Positions 7,331-15,851 of a DNA stretch of 64,000 nucleotides are shown here, piece by piece; position 1 is the stretch's first letter, and every line of letters starts with the position of its first letter. Source of the stretch: DATFRY01 sp963764695 (GTDB lineage: Bacteria; Myxococcota_A; Polyangia; Haliangiales; Haliangiaceae); NCBI GenBank assembly GCA_963764695.1, contig CAVXTW010000001.1, forward strand, positions 186,001 to 250,000. Direction: 5' to 3'. A model generated the notes under the pieces. The model was not told where the DNA came from, searched no databases, and saw only the letters and a program-made list of their open reading frames with translations. A program made the translations under genes and the position numbers.

Positions 7331-8923
7331 ATGGCAATCACGAGAGATACCTCGCCCAAACCTGGTGCTGTAACCGTTCAGGAATTTCCGGCGATGGCAG
7401 AAGACCGCCGCGCCGGAACCTTTGCTGAGGGTTCCGCCCCCAGGCAATTTCCGCAGGCTCCGTCCAATACCAGGACATCCGCGTCGGGGTCACCGTCAAC
7501 GAAAGCACCCACCCCGCGCCGGATCGTCTCGCCTGTTACCAAGAATGCGGCGCCGCAGGCTCGCGCCCAGACGCAGGCCAAGCAGCCTCCGCGCGCGAAA
7601 TCCGCAGGTGACGTCATCGAGTTGACGAAGATGCGCGAGCGCAAGGCAGCGCAGCGCGGAAACGATGCAGGCCGCACCCTGCTGGCCCTCGTTCCTCCGC
7701 TCGCAACTGGCGGCCCGACGGCTTCCGGCGGCGGCGGCGGAGTAGCGAGCGCTGCCGCCACAGCGTGGCAGCCTGCCTCGGATCCGCAGCCGGTGGCCGC
7801 TCCGTCCGCACGTCCTGCGCCGCGGACCAGCAAGCCGGAGCCGCGCTACGCCGAGTTCGCGGACCTCGGTCTCGACAAGCCGCCGCGTCCGGCCGGGATG
7901 CAGCGGATGATCGTGTCGACCTACCGACTGCTCGGCTTCGGCATCCTGAGCATCATCGTGGTCGTGCTGGTCGGCTACATCGCGACCAGCGCCTTCTACT
8001 TCGTCAGCACAAGCTGGATCCAGCCGATGGTGGTCTCGCCCACCGACGAGCGGGTGCTCCAGCTCAAGTCGGAGCTGGCCGAGCAGGCCAGCGTGCGCGA
8101 CAAGATCGCGGTCGACCTGCAGCACACCGATCGCTTCATCGCGGCCCAGCAGGACTTCCAGGCCGAGTTCGTCAAGGCGGTGAAGGCCGACCTTGCCGAG
8201 CGCAAGAGCTCGCTGGGGCGAGTTGCCTCGCTGGCCCGGCAGTACCGGGGCGAGCGCAGCCGCATCCGCAGCTCGAACGACGACTTCGCCAGGGCGTCGA
8301 AGGCGCAGATCTCCAAGGAGTACGAGGCGGGCCTCGTCAACCGCGACGGTCTCCTCAACGGCGCCTACCAGCAGGGTCAGATCGCCAACTCCAACCTCTC
8401 GCTGGCCGAGCGGCAGGCCGACTTCGAGAACCGCGCGGCGTCACTGTCGAAGGAGTCGGCGGCGCTCGAGGGCGTGCTGTCGAAGAAGGCGAACGCGGGC
8501 GTGCTCAGCTACGAGGTGCTGAAGATCAAGCGCGACTACGACACGTCGCGCCTCGAGACCGCCAAGGCGACCGAGGAGCGCAAGGCCCTGCAAGACAGCC
8601 TCGAGCGCCACGACGCCATCCTCAAGAGCATCCGCCAGTCGCCGCAGCTGCGCGCCGCCGACCGGAAGGCCGACGTCGCCTTCGTGCCGTACTCGAACTT
8701 CGACGGCCTGAAGGTCGGGACGCCGGTCTTCGCCTGCGCCATCGAGATGGCGGTCTGCCACGAGGCGGGCAAGGTCCAGGCGATCCTGCCGGGCGAGGTG
8801 ACGTCCAAGCACCCGAACCGTGAGAAGCAGCTGCGCGGGCAGATGGTCGAGCTGGCTCTCGACGACGCCGACGCGGCCGAGGAGAACGTCCTCTTCGTCG
8901 GGCGCAAGCCCCTCCTGTTCTGA
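7331..8923 (+). CDS. Inner-membrane coiled-coil adaptor, HlyD/Alg44-like
   Basis: 530 aa. Residues 1-190 are a low-complexity Pro/Ala/Ser/Arg-rich cytoplasmic tail. One transmembrane helix follows (about 205-227, LGFGILSIIVVVLVGYIATSAFYF), then a long periplasmic alpha-helical coiled coil (about 245-440), and a terminal beta/lipoyl-like segment with FVPYSNFDGLKVGTPVFAC and GKVQAILPGEV. The last part resembles the C-terminal domain of HlyD-like proteins that accompany polysaccharide synthases. The likely role is to link the synthase to an outer-membrane exit. It is followed after 21 nt by the envelope coiled-coil gene. Confidence 0.65.
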   Translation: MAITRDTSPKPGAVTVQEFPAMAEDRRAGTFAEGSAPRQFPQAPSNTRTSASGSPSTKAPTPRRIVSPVTKNAAPQARAQTQAKQPPRAKSAGDVIELTKMRERKAAQRGNDAGRTLLALVPPLATGGPTASGGGGGVASAAATAWQPASDPQPVAAPSARPAPRTSKPEPRYAEFADLGLDKPPRPAGMQRMIVSTYRLLGFGILSIIVVVLVGYIATSAFYFVSTSWIQPMVVSPTDERVLQLKSELAEQASVRDKIAVDLQHTDRFIAAQQDFQAEFVKAVKADLAERKSSLGRVASLARQYRGERSRIRSSNDDFARASKAQISKEYEAGLVNRDGLLNGAYQQGQIANSNLSLAERQADFENRAASLSKESAALEGVLSKKANAGVLSYEVLKIKRDYDTSRLETAKATEERKALQDSLERHDAILKSIRQSPQLRAADRKADVAFVPYSNFDGLKVGTPVFACAIEMAVCHEAGKVQAILPGEVTSKHPNREKQLRGQMVELALDDADAAEENVLFVGRKPLLF

Positions 8924-8944
8924 CACACGCGGGAGGAGCGGCGC

Positions 8945-10027
8945 ATGAGGTACGGATCGAACGGTGCATTCGCCGCCGCGCTACTTGCCTGCATCGGGGC
9001 AGGAGGCGCGGCGGCTTCGGCGCAACCAGCGGGTGACGCGGTATCCGAGGATGACGGTTACTGCGACTGGGTCGAGGGCGGGGCGGCCGCGCAGAGCGCC
9101 GTCCTCATGTCACCGTCGGTGTTCGGCACCTTCGGCTACCTCGACCAGACCGGGCTGACCGCGGTGCCGGACTCGACCGGCAACGATCTGCGCGTCACCG
9201 CGGGGCTCAGCTACAGCCTGAGCGGCCTCTATCGGGGCAGCTTGACCAAGGTGCGGGCCGAGGCCGACTGCCGGCGCCACCTCGCGCTCGGCGAGCTGGA
9301 GCAGGACACGTCGTATCGCGCGCTCCAGGCGCGCGCGCGCGTGCTCGAGAAGGCGCTGCCGGACGCGCAGGGCCTGCTCGACACGGCGACCCGCGACTTC
9401 GAGCAGCGCCAGAGCACCCTGCAGGAGCTGACCGCGACCAGGCTGCGGGTCGACGGGCTGCGCGCCCTGGTGACCGAGACGCAGCGCCAGCTGGGCGCGG
9501 CGCAGCCGGCCGCGGCCCGGTCGCGCGGGGTCAGCGCGGAGACCTACTACTCCGCCGACGCCGACGTCGAGGACGCGGACGCCAGGCTGCGCTTTGCCGA
9601 CGCCTGGGACGTGACCCTGCGGGTCGGCTACGACCGCTTCCTCGAGGACGACACCGAGGATTCTCCGCTGTTCGCGCTGGCGTCGATCACCTTCAACATC
9701 GGCGCGCTGTTTCAGGGCGGCTCCAACGAGCAGGCCGCCACCGGGCGGGCGCGCTACGTCCGCCAGGCGCGGGCGGAACAGAACACGGCGACGCTGCGCA
9801 GGCTGCGCGCGACGGCCCAGGCCGAGAAGCGGCGCGAGAAGGAGACGGCGGCACTTGTCGCCGATCTCGAGAAGCAGCTGGCCGAGCTCGAGAGCCTCAA
9901 CAGCGTGAACAGCCGCCGCTACCGCGAGACGGTCTGGTTCGAGTGGGTCAAGGTGAAGGCGGAGCACGAGTACCTGCGCACGCACCTCAAGACCCTGTCC
10001 CAGATCCTCCGCAGCGAGTCGGAATGA
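8945..10027 (+). CDS. Exported coiled-coil envelope protein (TolC-like helical hairpin suspected)
   Basis: 360 aa with a Sec signal peptide (cleavage probably after AAASA, residue about 28). Two long helical stretches (about 100-190 and 280-355) flank a beta-rich section with TLRVGYDRF and LASITFNIGAL, which look like membrane beta-strands. The helix-strand-helix layout resembles one TolC-type repeat, but I see no clear family signature. RBS GGGAGGAG lies just upstream. It overlaps the next gene by 4 nt (ATGA) and follows the adaptor gene, so an outer-membrane or periplasmic part of the polysaccharide machine is the best guess. Confidence 0.55.
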   Translation: MRYGSNGAFAAALLACIGAGGAAASAQPAGDAVSEDDGYCDWVEGGAAAQSAVLMSPSVFGTFGYLDQTGLTAVPDSTGNDLRVTAGLSYSLSGLYRGSLTKVRAEADCRRHLALGELEQDTSYRALQARARVLEKALPDAQGLLDTATRDFEQRQSTLQELTATRLRVDGLRALVTETQRQLGAAQPAAARSRGVSAETYYSADADVEDADARLRFADAWDVTLRVGYDRFLEDDTEDSPLFALASITFNIGALFQGGSNEQAATGRARYVRQARAEQNTATLRRLRATAQAEKRREKETAALVADLEKQLAELESLNSVNSRRYRETVWFEWVKVKAEHEYLRTHLKTLSQILRSESE

Positions 10028-10803
10028 AGGCCGCGCTGCTGGCCCTGCCGCTTCTGCTCGGGCTGTCCAGCGGGCGGAGCTCGGCGTACGGCTGCGACGA
10101 TGACGACGGGCCGAGCTCGGCGCCCGCGCGTGAGCGCACCGCGGAGCGTCCGGCCCAGCGGCGCGTGCCGGTGGCGGTCAAGGCGATCGCTGCCGCCGAC
10201 CTGTGCGTGACCAGCGGCGGGCTCGCGCGGTCGCTGCAGGGACGGATGCGGGTCGATGGCCCCAAGATGCGGACGGTCGCTCCATCGTCGTCCGGGGACG
10301 TCGGCGAGCTGCGCTTCAACTACCGCGGGGGAACCGAGAAGGTGGCGCCGCTGGCGTCGGGCCAGATCCGGCGCCAGGTCGGCCTCAAGCTGCGCGCCGC
10401 CGACGGCTGCAACGTCGTCTACGCGATGTGGCGCATCGAGCCGAAGCCGGGGATCGAGGTCCAGGTCAAGCGCAACCAGGGCAGCCGCGTGCACAGCGAG
10501 TGCGGCACGCGCGGGTATCGCAAGATCTCACCGCGACGCCAGGTGCCGGTGCCGACCCTCGAGCCGGGCTCCGAGCACACGCTGCGCGCCGAGATCACCG
10601 GGCAGGAGCTCTCGGTGTCGGCCGACGGCGTCGTCGTGTGGGAAGGCGACCTCGGCCCCGAGGTCCTCGCCCTCCAGGGGCCGGTCGGCATGCGATCGGA
10701 CAACGTGGCGCTCGACATCGAGCTGCTCGCCGATCCGCCGAAGCAGGCCGGCGCGCTGGCCAAGGTGGCCGGCCGCTGCGCGTCGGTTGTCGACAGCGAC
10801 TGA
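10024..10803 (+). CDS. Secreted protein with a lectin-like (LamG/DUF1080-type) beta domain, function unknown
   Basis: 259 aa. A signal peptide is visible (LLALPLLLGLSSG). After an Arg/Pro-rich linker, residues about 80-240 form a beta-sandwich-like domain with the pattern seen in concanavalin-like folds (GCNVVYAMWRIEPKPGIEVQV, then LSVSADGVVVWEGDLG and GPVGMRSDN). Such domains often bind glycans. It is translationally coupled to the preceding envelope protein (ATGA) and closes the plus-strand half of the polysaccharide locus. Family assignment is tentative. Confidence 0.55.
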   Translation: MKAALLALPLLLGLSSGRSSAYGCDDDDGPSSAPARERTAERPAQRRVPVAVKAIAAADLCVTSGGLARSLQGRMRVDGPKMRTVAPSSSGDVGELRFNYRGGTEKVAPLASGQIRRQVGLKLRAADGCNVVYAMWRIEPKPGIEVQVKRNQGSRVHSECGTRGYRKISPRRQVPVPTLEPGSEHTLRAEITGQELSVSADGVVVWEGDLGPEVLALQGPVGMRSDNVALDIELLADPPKQAGALAKVAGRCASVVDSD

Positions 10804-10837
10804 GCCCGCGACGACGAGCGAACGCGGCCGACCCGGA

Positions 10838-13045
10838 TCAGGGTGAACGCGCGTGGGCGTGGCCCCGCGCCTGCCGGGCGAGCGAGCGGACCAGCGCCGC
10901 GGCGCGCTGGCGTGCGGCGGGGTCCCCGGGCGCCGCGAGGCCGGACGCGAGCGGCGCCGGCAGGGCGGGCTTTCCGGCGGTGAACAGCCAGGTGTCGAAC
11001 AGCTCGTCCAGCTCCTGGTCCGAGATCCGCTCGGCGAGCGCGATGAAGTCGGCCGTGGTCCCGCGGCGCTCGCGCGATCCCCAGCGGCGCAGGATGCGGA
11101 AGAAGGCCTCGTCGCCCACCGCCCGGCGGAGCAGGTGCAAGGTCATCGCCCCTCGGCCGTACACGGCGAAGTTGAACATCTCCACCGGGCCGGGATCGCC
11201 GATCACCACCTCCCAGAACGGGTCGTCGTCCGGGAACGAGTGGAAGAAGTCGAAGATCTCGTCTGCCGGGGTCCCCTCGCGCTCCGACCACAACCACTGC
11301 GCGTACGTCGCGAAACCCTCGTTCAACCAGATGTGCTGCCAGACATCGACGCGCACGCGGTCGCCGAACCACTGGTGCGCCAGCTCGTGCACCACAAGGC
11401 TCACGCCGGCGCTCTGTCCGTCGAAGAAGCTGCCGGGATAAGTCGGCCGGGTCTGGTTCTCCAGCGCGAACGAGACACCCGGGGCGTCGTGGACGATGGC
11501 GCCGGAGTCGCGGAACGGGTAGTCGCCGAACATGCTCGCCTCGAACTCGAGGATCTCGGGCTGGCGCGCCAGAGTGCCCTGGATGATGGGGCCGAGCGCG
11601 GGCGGGAGATCGTCGACGCCGCCGATGAACCAGTCGTTGTCGTTCACCGTCGGTGGTGGCGGAGCGCCCGGGACCTGCCATCCGCCCGTGTCGCCGTCCT
11701 CGAACGAGGTCGCTCCCTCGCCGGTCGTGAAGGCGACCTCGTCGATCGCCACGCCGAACAGCTGGAAGATGTCGTCGCTGGCGTAGCCCAGCGAGATCTC
11801 CACTTCCTGGCCGGCGTAGGCGGAGAGGTCGATCCGCCAGTGCTCCCAGCCCTGGCTGCTGCCGCTAGCCGCCCACCACTGCCCGGTGAGGCCGGTCGGC
11901 GTGCAGCTGCCGTCGTCCTCGGGGGTCATGTAGTTGAGCGTGAAGGGATGGAAGAACGGCAGGATGCAGAAGCCGGAGCTCTGCTGGGCGAACCCGTCGA
12001 TGTCCGGCAGCGTGGTCCACGCGTCGCTGCCCACCACGTGCGCCTCGACGAAGAAGAAGTCGAAATCCGGCTCGGTGTCGCGCGAGACATGGAAGCTGAG
12101 CTCGCCGCCGGCCGCCGGGACCGCCAGGGTGCGGGTGATCCGCTTGTACGAGAGGTCCGCCTGCCCGGATAGCGCGACCTCGTCACCGGTGACCGGCGCC
12201 ATCGGCGGGATGAAGAGATCGGCGTCGATGGCGTCGACGAACGAGATGCCGTCATCGCGGTACGTGTCCACCTGGTAGTTGCCGGCGGTCCAGGTGACCA
12301 GGTACGACGCCATCGGCTCGCGGGCCCGCCAGCGCCAGGTGGTCCAGCCGTCGCGCGTGCGCTTCTCGGCCAGCCTGCCCACGGAGACCACCTCGAGATC
12401 CGCGGGCGCGGTGATGTCCAGCGTGTAGCGCGCGGCGTCGCGCGGATGGTCGTTGACCGGGAACCACTGCGCCGCCACCTGCGGCTCGCCGGCCACGAGC
12501 GCGCCGTCGGGGGTGTGGATGAAGCCGCCGATCGCCAGCGGGTCCGGCACCGGCTCGGGGATGCCGTGGTAGCGGATGGTGGTGGCGAAGCGGCTGTGCT
12601 TGCGAATGCCGCGGTCGGGCGTGATCACCAGCTCGCCGCCGTCGCGGGTCCAGGTCGCGTCGCGGCGCTCGACCTCGATCGCGTCCACCGTGAGGCCTTC
12701 CAGATCGAGGTTGAAGCTGGACAGATCCTGCGTGGCCTCGGCGACGATCCTGGCCTCTCCGACCAGCTCGTCGGTCGCCGGGTCATAGCTGACCTGAAGG
12801 TGATAGCGGTCAACGTCGTATCCGCCGTTGCCGGACAGCGGAAAGTACGGGTCGCCGATCCCCGCGGCCCCCGGCGAGTAGTCGCAGTTCGCCGACCAGT
12901 CACGCCCGGCGAGGGATCCTCGCACGTCGATCCCGTCGCTCTCGGCGACGCCGGCGAGTGAAGCACCGCTGCCGCCCTCATCGATTCCACAGCCAGCCCC
13001 CAGGCAAACCAGGAGCCACAGCCCGTTCGCAGGCGATCTCCGCAT
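10838..13045 (-). CDS. Secreted M1-family zinc metallopeptidase with an inserted jelly-roll domain
   Basis: 735 aa from ATG 13045, supported by a strong GGAGGGGGG just upstream. It is a lipoprotein (LLVCLGAGCGID). The N-terminal M1 beta-sandwich domain runs to about residue 290. A roughly 200-residue insert follows with SGQWWAASGSSQGWEHWRID-like wording and FQLFGVAIDEV, resembling the immune-inhibitor-A/MAM-type jelly roll. The catalytic part then shows FALENQTR (a GxMEN-like exopeptidase loop) and HELAHQWFGD with Glu 18 residues later in LNEGFATY (HEXXH-x18-E). It should be an extracellular zinc aminopeptidase-fold enzyme; substrate unknown. It converges with the polysaccharide genes. Confidence 0.85.
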   Translation of the reverse strand: MRRSPANGLWLLVCLGAGCGIDEGGSGASLAGVAESDGIDVRGSLAGRDWSANCDYSPGAAGIGDPYFPLSGNGGYDVDRYHLQVSYDPATDELVGEARIVAEATQDLSSFNLDLEGLTVDAIEVERRDATWTRDGGELVITPDRGIRKHSRFATTIRYHGIPEPVPDPLAIGGFIHTPDGALVAGEPQVAAQWFPVNDHPRDAARYTLDITAPADLEVVSVGRLAEKRTRDGWTTWRWRAREPMASYLVTWTAGNYQVDTYRDDGISFVDAIDADLFIPPMAPVTGDEVALSGQADLSYKRITRTLAVPAAGGELSFHVSRDTEPDFDFFFVEAHVVGSDAWTTLPDIDGFAQQSSGFCILPFFHPFTLNYMTPEDDGSCTPTGLTGQWWAASGSSQGWEHWRIDLSAYAGQEVEISLGYASDDIFQLFGVAIDEVAFTTGEGATSFEDGDTGGWQVPGAPPPPTVNDNDWFIGGVDDLPPALGPIIQGTLARQPEILEFEASMFGDYPFRDSGAIVHDAPGVSFALENQTRPTYPGSFFDGQSAGVSLVVHELAHQWFGDRVRVDVWQHIWLNEGFATYAQWLWSEREGTPADEIFDFFHSFPDDDPFWEVVIGDPGPVEMFNFAVYGRGAMTLHLLRRAVGDEAFFRILRRWGSRERRGTTADFIALAERISDQELDELFDTWLFTAGKPALPAPLASGLAAPGDPAARQRAAALVRSLARQARGHAHARSP

Positions 13046-13219
13046 GTCCCCCCTCCGTGTCCCTGTCGCGCGGACGACCGCGCGATCGAAAACACGATGA
13101 CAGACAACAGAATGCCTGGCTCCGACATAGCTCACACGAATGGACGGTTCGACCGCGTCGTCCTGTTGCATCCGTCACCAAGCATCGAGTCGCAGAATCG
13201 GTGTAGCGTCGAGCGACCG

Positions 13220-14425
13220 ATGGCCGAGGACGAAGCCGCCGATCTCGATTCGTTCGAAGAGAGGGTTCGCCAGCTGCGGTCCGCGGCAGAGCTCGCCGCC
13301 ACCCGGGAGGCGGCGCTGGCCGGGTTCAAGGAGCTGCTCGAGCTGGAGGGCGATCTGCACCGGATCGAGTCGCTCGACGGCGCGCGCCGGGCCAGAGTGG
13401 TGCGCGGCCTGCACGAGGTCGGTCTCCAGCTGCTCGACCTCGGTCTGCGGGCCCACCCCGCCGGGGCCACGCCGTCTGGATCACTCCTGGCAATTCTGGA
13501 GGAGCTCGAGCTGCTCAACACACTCGTGTACATCGAGGGGGAGACCGGAGGGGCGGCCGAGCGCCTCGCGGCCTGGATGACCGAGACCGAGCGCTCGCTG
13601 CCCGCGTTCTTCGCGGCGATATCCCGGGAGGAGATGCTGCTGCACGAGCTGCTCGAGGCGATGGAGCTCGCGCACTGGATCTACACGGTGACGGCGGACC
13701 ATGTGCCCGCCCTCGGAGCGCGCGCCGAGGCGCTGTGGACCAGGTGGGTGGCCGCGGCGATGACCCATCCGATCGCTGTCGAGGCGCTCGCGCTCAGAGA
13801 CCGCGCGAGACATGCGGGCTGGAGGTACGCCGAGATCGAGCAGCACGCGACGGCGCTGGCCGACGGCGGAGGAGCGCCGGCCGGCTCGATCATCGCGCTG
13901 ATGCTGGGCGGCGAGCCGCCGCCGTTCGGGCCCGGTCAGGACGGCGAGGTCAGGAGCGGGCGGACAGGCTACGGAGCGACGCCGGTGGCGACTCTCCGCC
14001 CGGCGCTGTCCGCCCTCGAGCTCGGCCCCGGCGACACGTTCTACGACCTCGGCTCTGGCCTGGGCCTGCCCACCCTGATCGCGGCGCTGAGCAGCGAGGC
14101 CGCCTGTCACGGCGTCGAGTACCACCGGCGCTACGTCGAGCGGGCAGAGCAGAACGCGCGGCAGCTCGGTCTGTCCGGCGTGCGTTTCCACTGCGGCGAC
14201 GCCAGCACGTTCGACTGGACCGACGGCAACAAGTTCTACATGTTCAATCCGTTCCCGGCCGACGTGCTCGAGCGCGTCGCCGCCCGCCTCCTCGACGTGG
14301 CCAGGCAGCGCCCGATCCGCGTGGCCTGCTACGCGAATCGCCTCCCGTCGCCGGGCTTCCGCGTGATCCACGAGATGGAGCAGGTGGCCGTGTTCGAGGC
14401 CGGCCCGGGCGATCGGCGACGGTGA
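13220..14425 (+). CDS. SAM-dependent methyltransferase-fold protein
   Basis: 401 aa from ATG 13220; an upstream in-frame ATG at 13097 overlaps the divergent peptidase promoter and is less likely. The N-terminal 230 residues are helical and unrecognised. The C-terminal part has GDTFYDLGSGLGLPTLIAA (SAM motif I), then HGVEYHRRYVERA (acidic loop) and FHCGDASTFDW, ending in FMFNPFP-type wording. The layout resembles DOT1-like and other class I methyltransferases. Substrate unknown. A TAGCGT hexamer sits at 13204-13209, about 10 nt before the ATG. Confidence 0.7.
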   Translation: MAEDEAADLDSFEERVRQLRSAAELAATREAALAGFKELLELEGDLHRIESLDGARRARVVRGLHEVGLQLLDLGLRAHPAGATPSGSLLAILEELELLNTLVYIEGETGGAAERLAAWMTETERSLPAFFAAISREEMLLHELLEAMELAHWIYTVTADHVPALGARAEALWTRWVAAAMTHPIAVEALALRDRARHAGWRYAEIEQHATALADGGGAPAGSIIALMLGGEPPPFGPGQDGEVRSGRTGYGATPVATLRPALSALELGPGDTFYDLGSGLGLPTLIAALSSEAACHGVEYHRRYVERAEQNARQLGLSGVRFHCGDASTFDWTDGNKFYMFNPFPADVLERVAARLLDVARQRPIRVACYANRLPSPGFRVIHEMEQVAVFEAGPGDRRR

Positions 14426-14444
14426 GTCCGGCGATTGCCGCGCC

Positions 14445-15404
14445 TCAGGGGCCCCAGAGCCGGCGCAGCTCTCGCACGCCGCGGCCGGTCCGCTGGCGCA
14501 GGAGCGCGCGCAGGGTGACGCCGTCGCCGTAGCCGACCGCGGCCGCGATGTCGTCGAGCGAGCTGTCGGTGGTCTGCAGCTGGTGGATGGCGCGCTCGAC
14601 CCGCAGGTCGCGCACGTAGGACAGCGGCGACATGCCGAGCACGGCGCGCACGCGGCGCTCGAGCGTACGCTCGCCGGCGCCGACCGCGCGCGCCGCCCGT
14701 GCCAGCGAGAAGTCAACCATGTGCTGGCGCGCCCAGACCTCGAACTTCTCGACCAGCGGATCGGCGTGGGCCAGGTAGTCGGGCATCACGTACACCGCCT
14801 GCGATGGCCGCGCGTCGTACAGGAGATGCCGGGCGACCGCGCGGGCCACCACCGGGCTGCGCCGGCGGACCAGCCACAGCGCGAGGTTGACGTGGGCCAG
14901 CGCGGTCCCGGCCGTCACCACGCGCGACGACTCGACGATCATGCGGGTCTCCTCGAGGCGCGCCCGCGGGAAGCGCTCGCGAAAGAAGGGCGCCAGCCAC
15001 CAGGTCGTCGTGGCGGAGCGCCCGTCGAGCAGGCCGGCCGCGCCGAGCACGAACGTCGCCGTGCATGCGGCCGTGACGAGCGCGCCGCCGCGCGACCACT
15101 CGACCAGCGCCGCGCACCCGTCCTCGACGTCCGGCCGCACCAGCGCGGCGGCCACGGTCTCGGGCGTCTTGCAGCCCAGGGCGGGCACCACCACCACGTC
15201 GGGCCGCGTGCGCGGCAGCGGGGCCACCGGCACCGACAGCCCCTGGTGCGTGCGCACCCGCCGCCGCGTGCTGGCCACCGTCACCGACGGCATCGCGCGA
15301 CCGCCCTCGGTGGTCGACAGCGCCATCGCAGTCTCCAGGGTGTCGAGGACCGCCGCCAGCCCGGTGTCGAACACGTCGTCGAAGACCAGCACGCAGAGAC
15401 GCAT
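14445..15404 (-). CDS. AraC-family regulator with N-terminal DJ-1/PfpI domain (FtrA-like)
   Basis: 319 aa. Residues 1-190 form a DJ-1/PfpI glutamine-amidotransferase-like domain with VVVVPALGCK and VTAACTATFVLGAAGLLDG; Cys sits at the nucleophile-elbow position. Residues about 215-315 form the double helix-turn-helix of AraC proteins (SLARAARAVGAGERTLERR, then LDDIAAAVGYGDGVTLRALLRQ). These regulators sense small molecules. It is divergent from the small monooxygenase-like gene at 15507, with 102 nt between starts, so control of that gene is likely. Confidence 0.88.
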   Translation of the reverse strand: MRLCVLVFDDVFDTGLAAVLDTLETAMALSTTEGGRAMPSVTVASTRRRVRTHQGLSVPVAPLPRTRPDVVVVPALGCKTPETVAAALVRPDVEDGCAALVEWSRGGALVTAACTATFVLGAAGLLDGRSATTTWWLAPFFRERFPRARLEETRMIVESSRVVTAGTALAHVNLALWLVRRRSPVVARAVARHLLYDARPSQAVYVMPDYLAHADPLVEKFEVWARQHMVDFSLARAARAVGAGERTLERRVRAVLGMSPLSYVRDLRVERAIHQLQTTDSSLDDIAAAVGYGDGVTLRALLRQRTGRGVRELRRLWGP

Positions 15405-15506
15405 GACGGAATTGATATCATGGTTGTCGTTTCCGCCACGTGCCTTCTTCGCCCCGTGCCCCTACAGTGTGGGCTCCCCCATCGAGGGAGAAAGGCAGGT
15501 CCTCAC
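15405..15506. promoter_or_regulatory. Shared divergent promoter region of the AraC regulator and the monooxygenase-like gene
   Basis: 102 nt between two divergent start codons. It holds an imperfect palindrome around TTGATATCATGG (15412-15423) close to the AraC-type gene and a CCTACAGTGTGGG stretch near 15460-15473 that could carry a -10 (TACAGT). These are candidate operator and promoter sites; I have no comparative support. Confidence 0.35.
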
Positions 15507-15809
15507 ATGGTAAAGGTCGCACTGCTCGCCCGCATCGTCGCCAAGCCCGGCAAGGAGAACGAGGTCGCCGCGCTGCTCGAGAGCGCGCTTCCCCTGGCGC
15601 AGGGCGAGGAGCGAACCACGGTCTGGTTCGCCTTCCGCATCGGCGAGCGCGAGTTCGGCATCTTCGACGCCTTCGCCGACGAGGCCGGACGCCAGGCCCA
15701 CCTGGCCGGCCAGATCGCCGCCGCCCTGATGGCCAAGGCGCCGGAGCTGCTGGCCGAGCCCCCGCGCATCGATCGCGCGGATGTGCTCGCCGCCAAGCTG
15801 TCGCGCTGA
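15507..15809 (+). CDS. Antibiotic-biosynthesis-monooxygenase (ABM) domain protein
   Basis: 100 aa from ATG 15507, RBS AAAGGCAGG upstream. The whole protein is one ferredoxin-like ABM domain: LLARIVAKPGKENEVAALL at the start and IFDAFADEAGRQAHLAGQI in the second half. Small ABM proteins act as dimeric quinol or heme monooxygenases or as non-enzymatic binding proteins. The divergent AraC/DJ-1 regulator suggests induction by a small reactive compound, for example a quinone or aldehyde. Confidence 0.85.
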   Translation: MVKVALLARIVAKPGKENEVAALLESALPLAQGEERTTVWFAFRIGEREFGIFDAFADEAGRQAHLAGQIAAALMAKAPELLAEPPRIDRADVLAAKLSR

Positions 15810-15835
15810 CGGCTGGCCCGCCCCCGGCCGCCCGC

Positions 15836-15841
15836 TATACT
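15836..15841 (+). promoter_or_regulatory. -10-like TATACT 10 nt before the kinase start
   Basis: TATACT ends 10 nt before the TTG at 15852. A transcription start about 7 nt downstream would leave a leader of only a few bases. No good -35 is visible at 17 nt spacing. See the leaderless-promoter finding. Confidence 0.35.
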
Positions 15842-15851
15842 CGCGAGGCGC

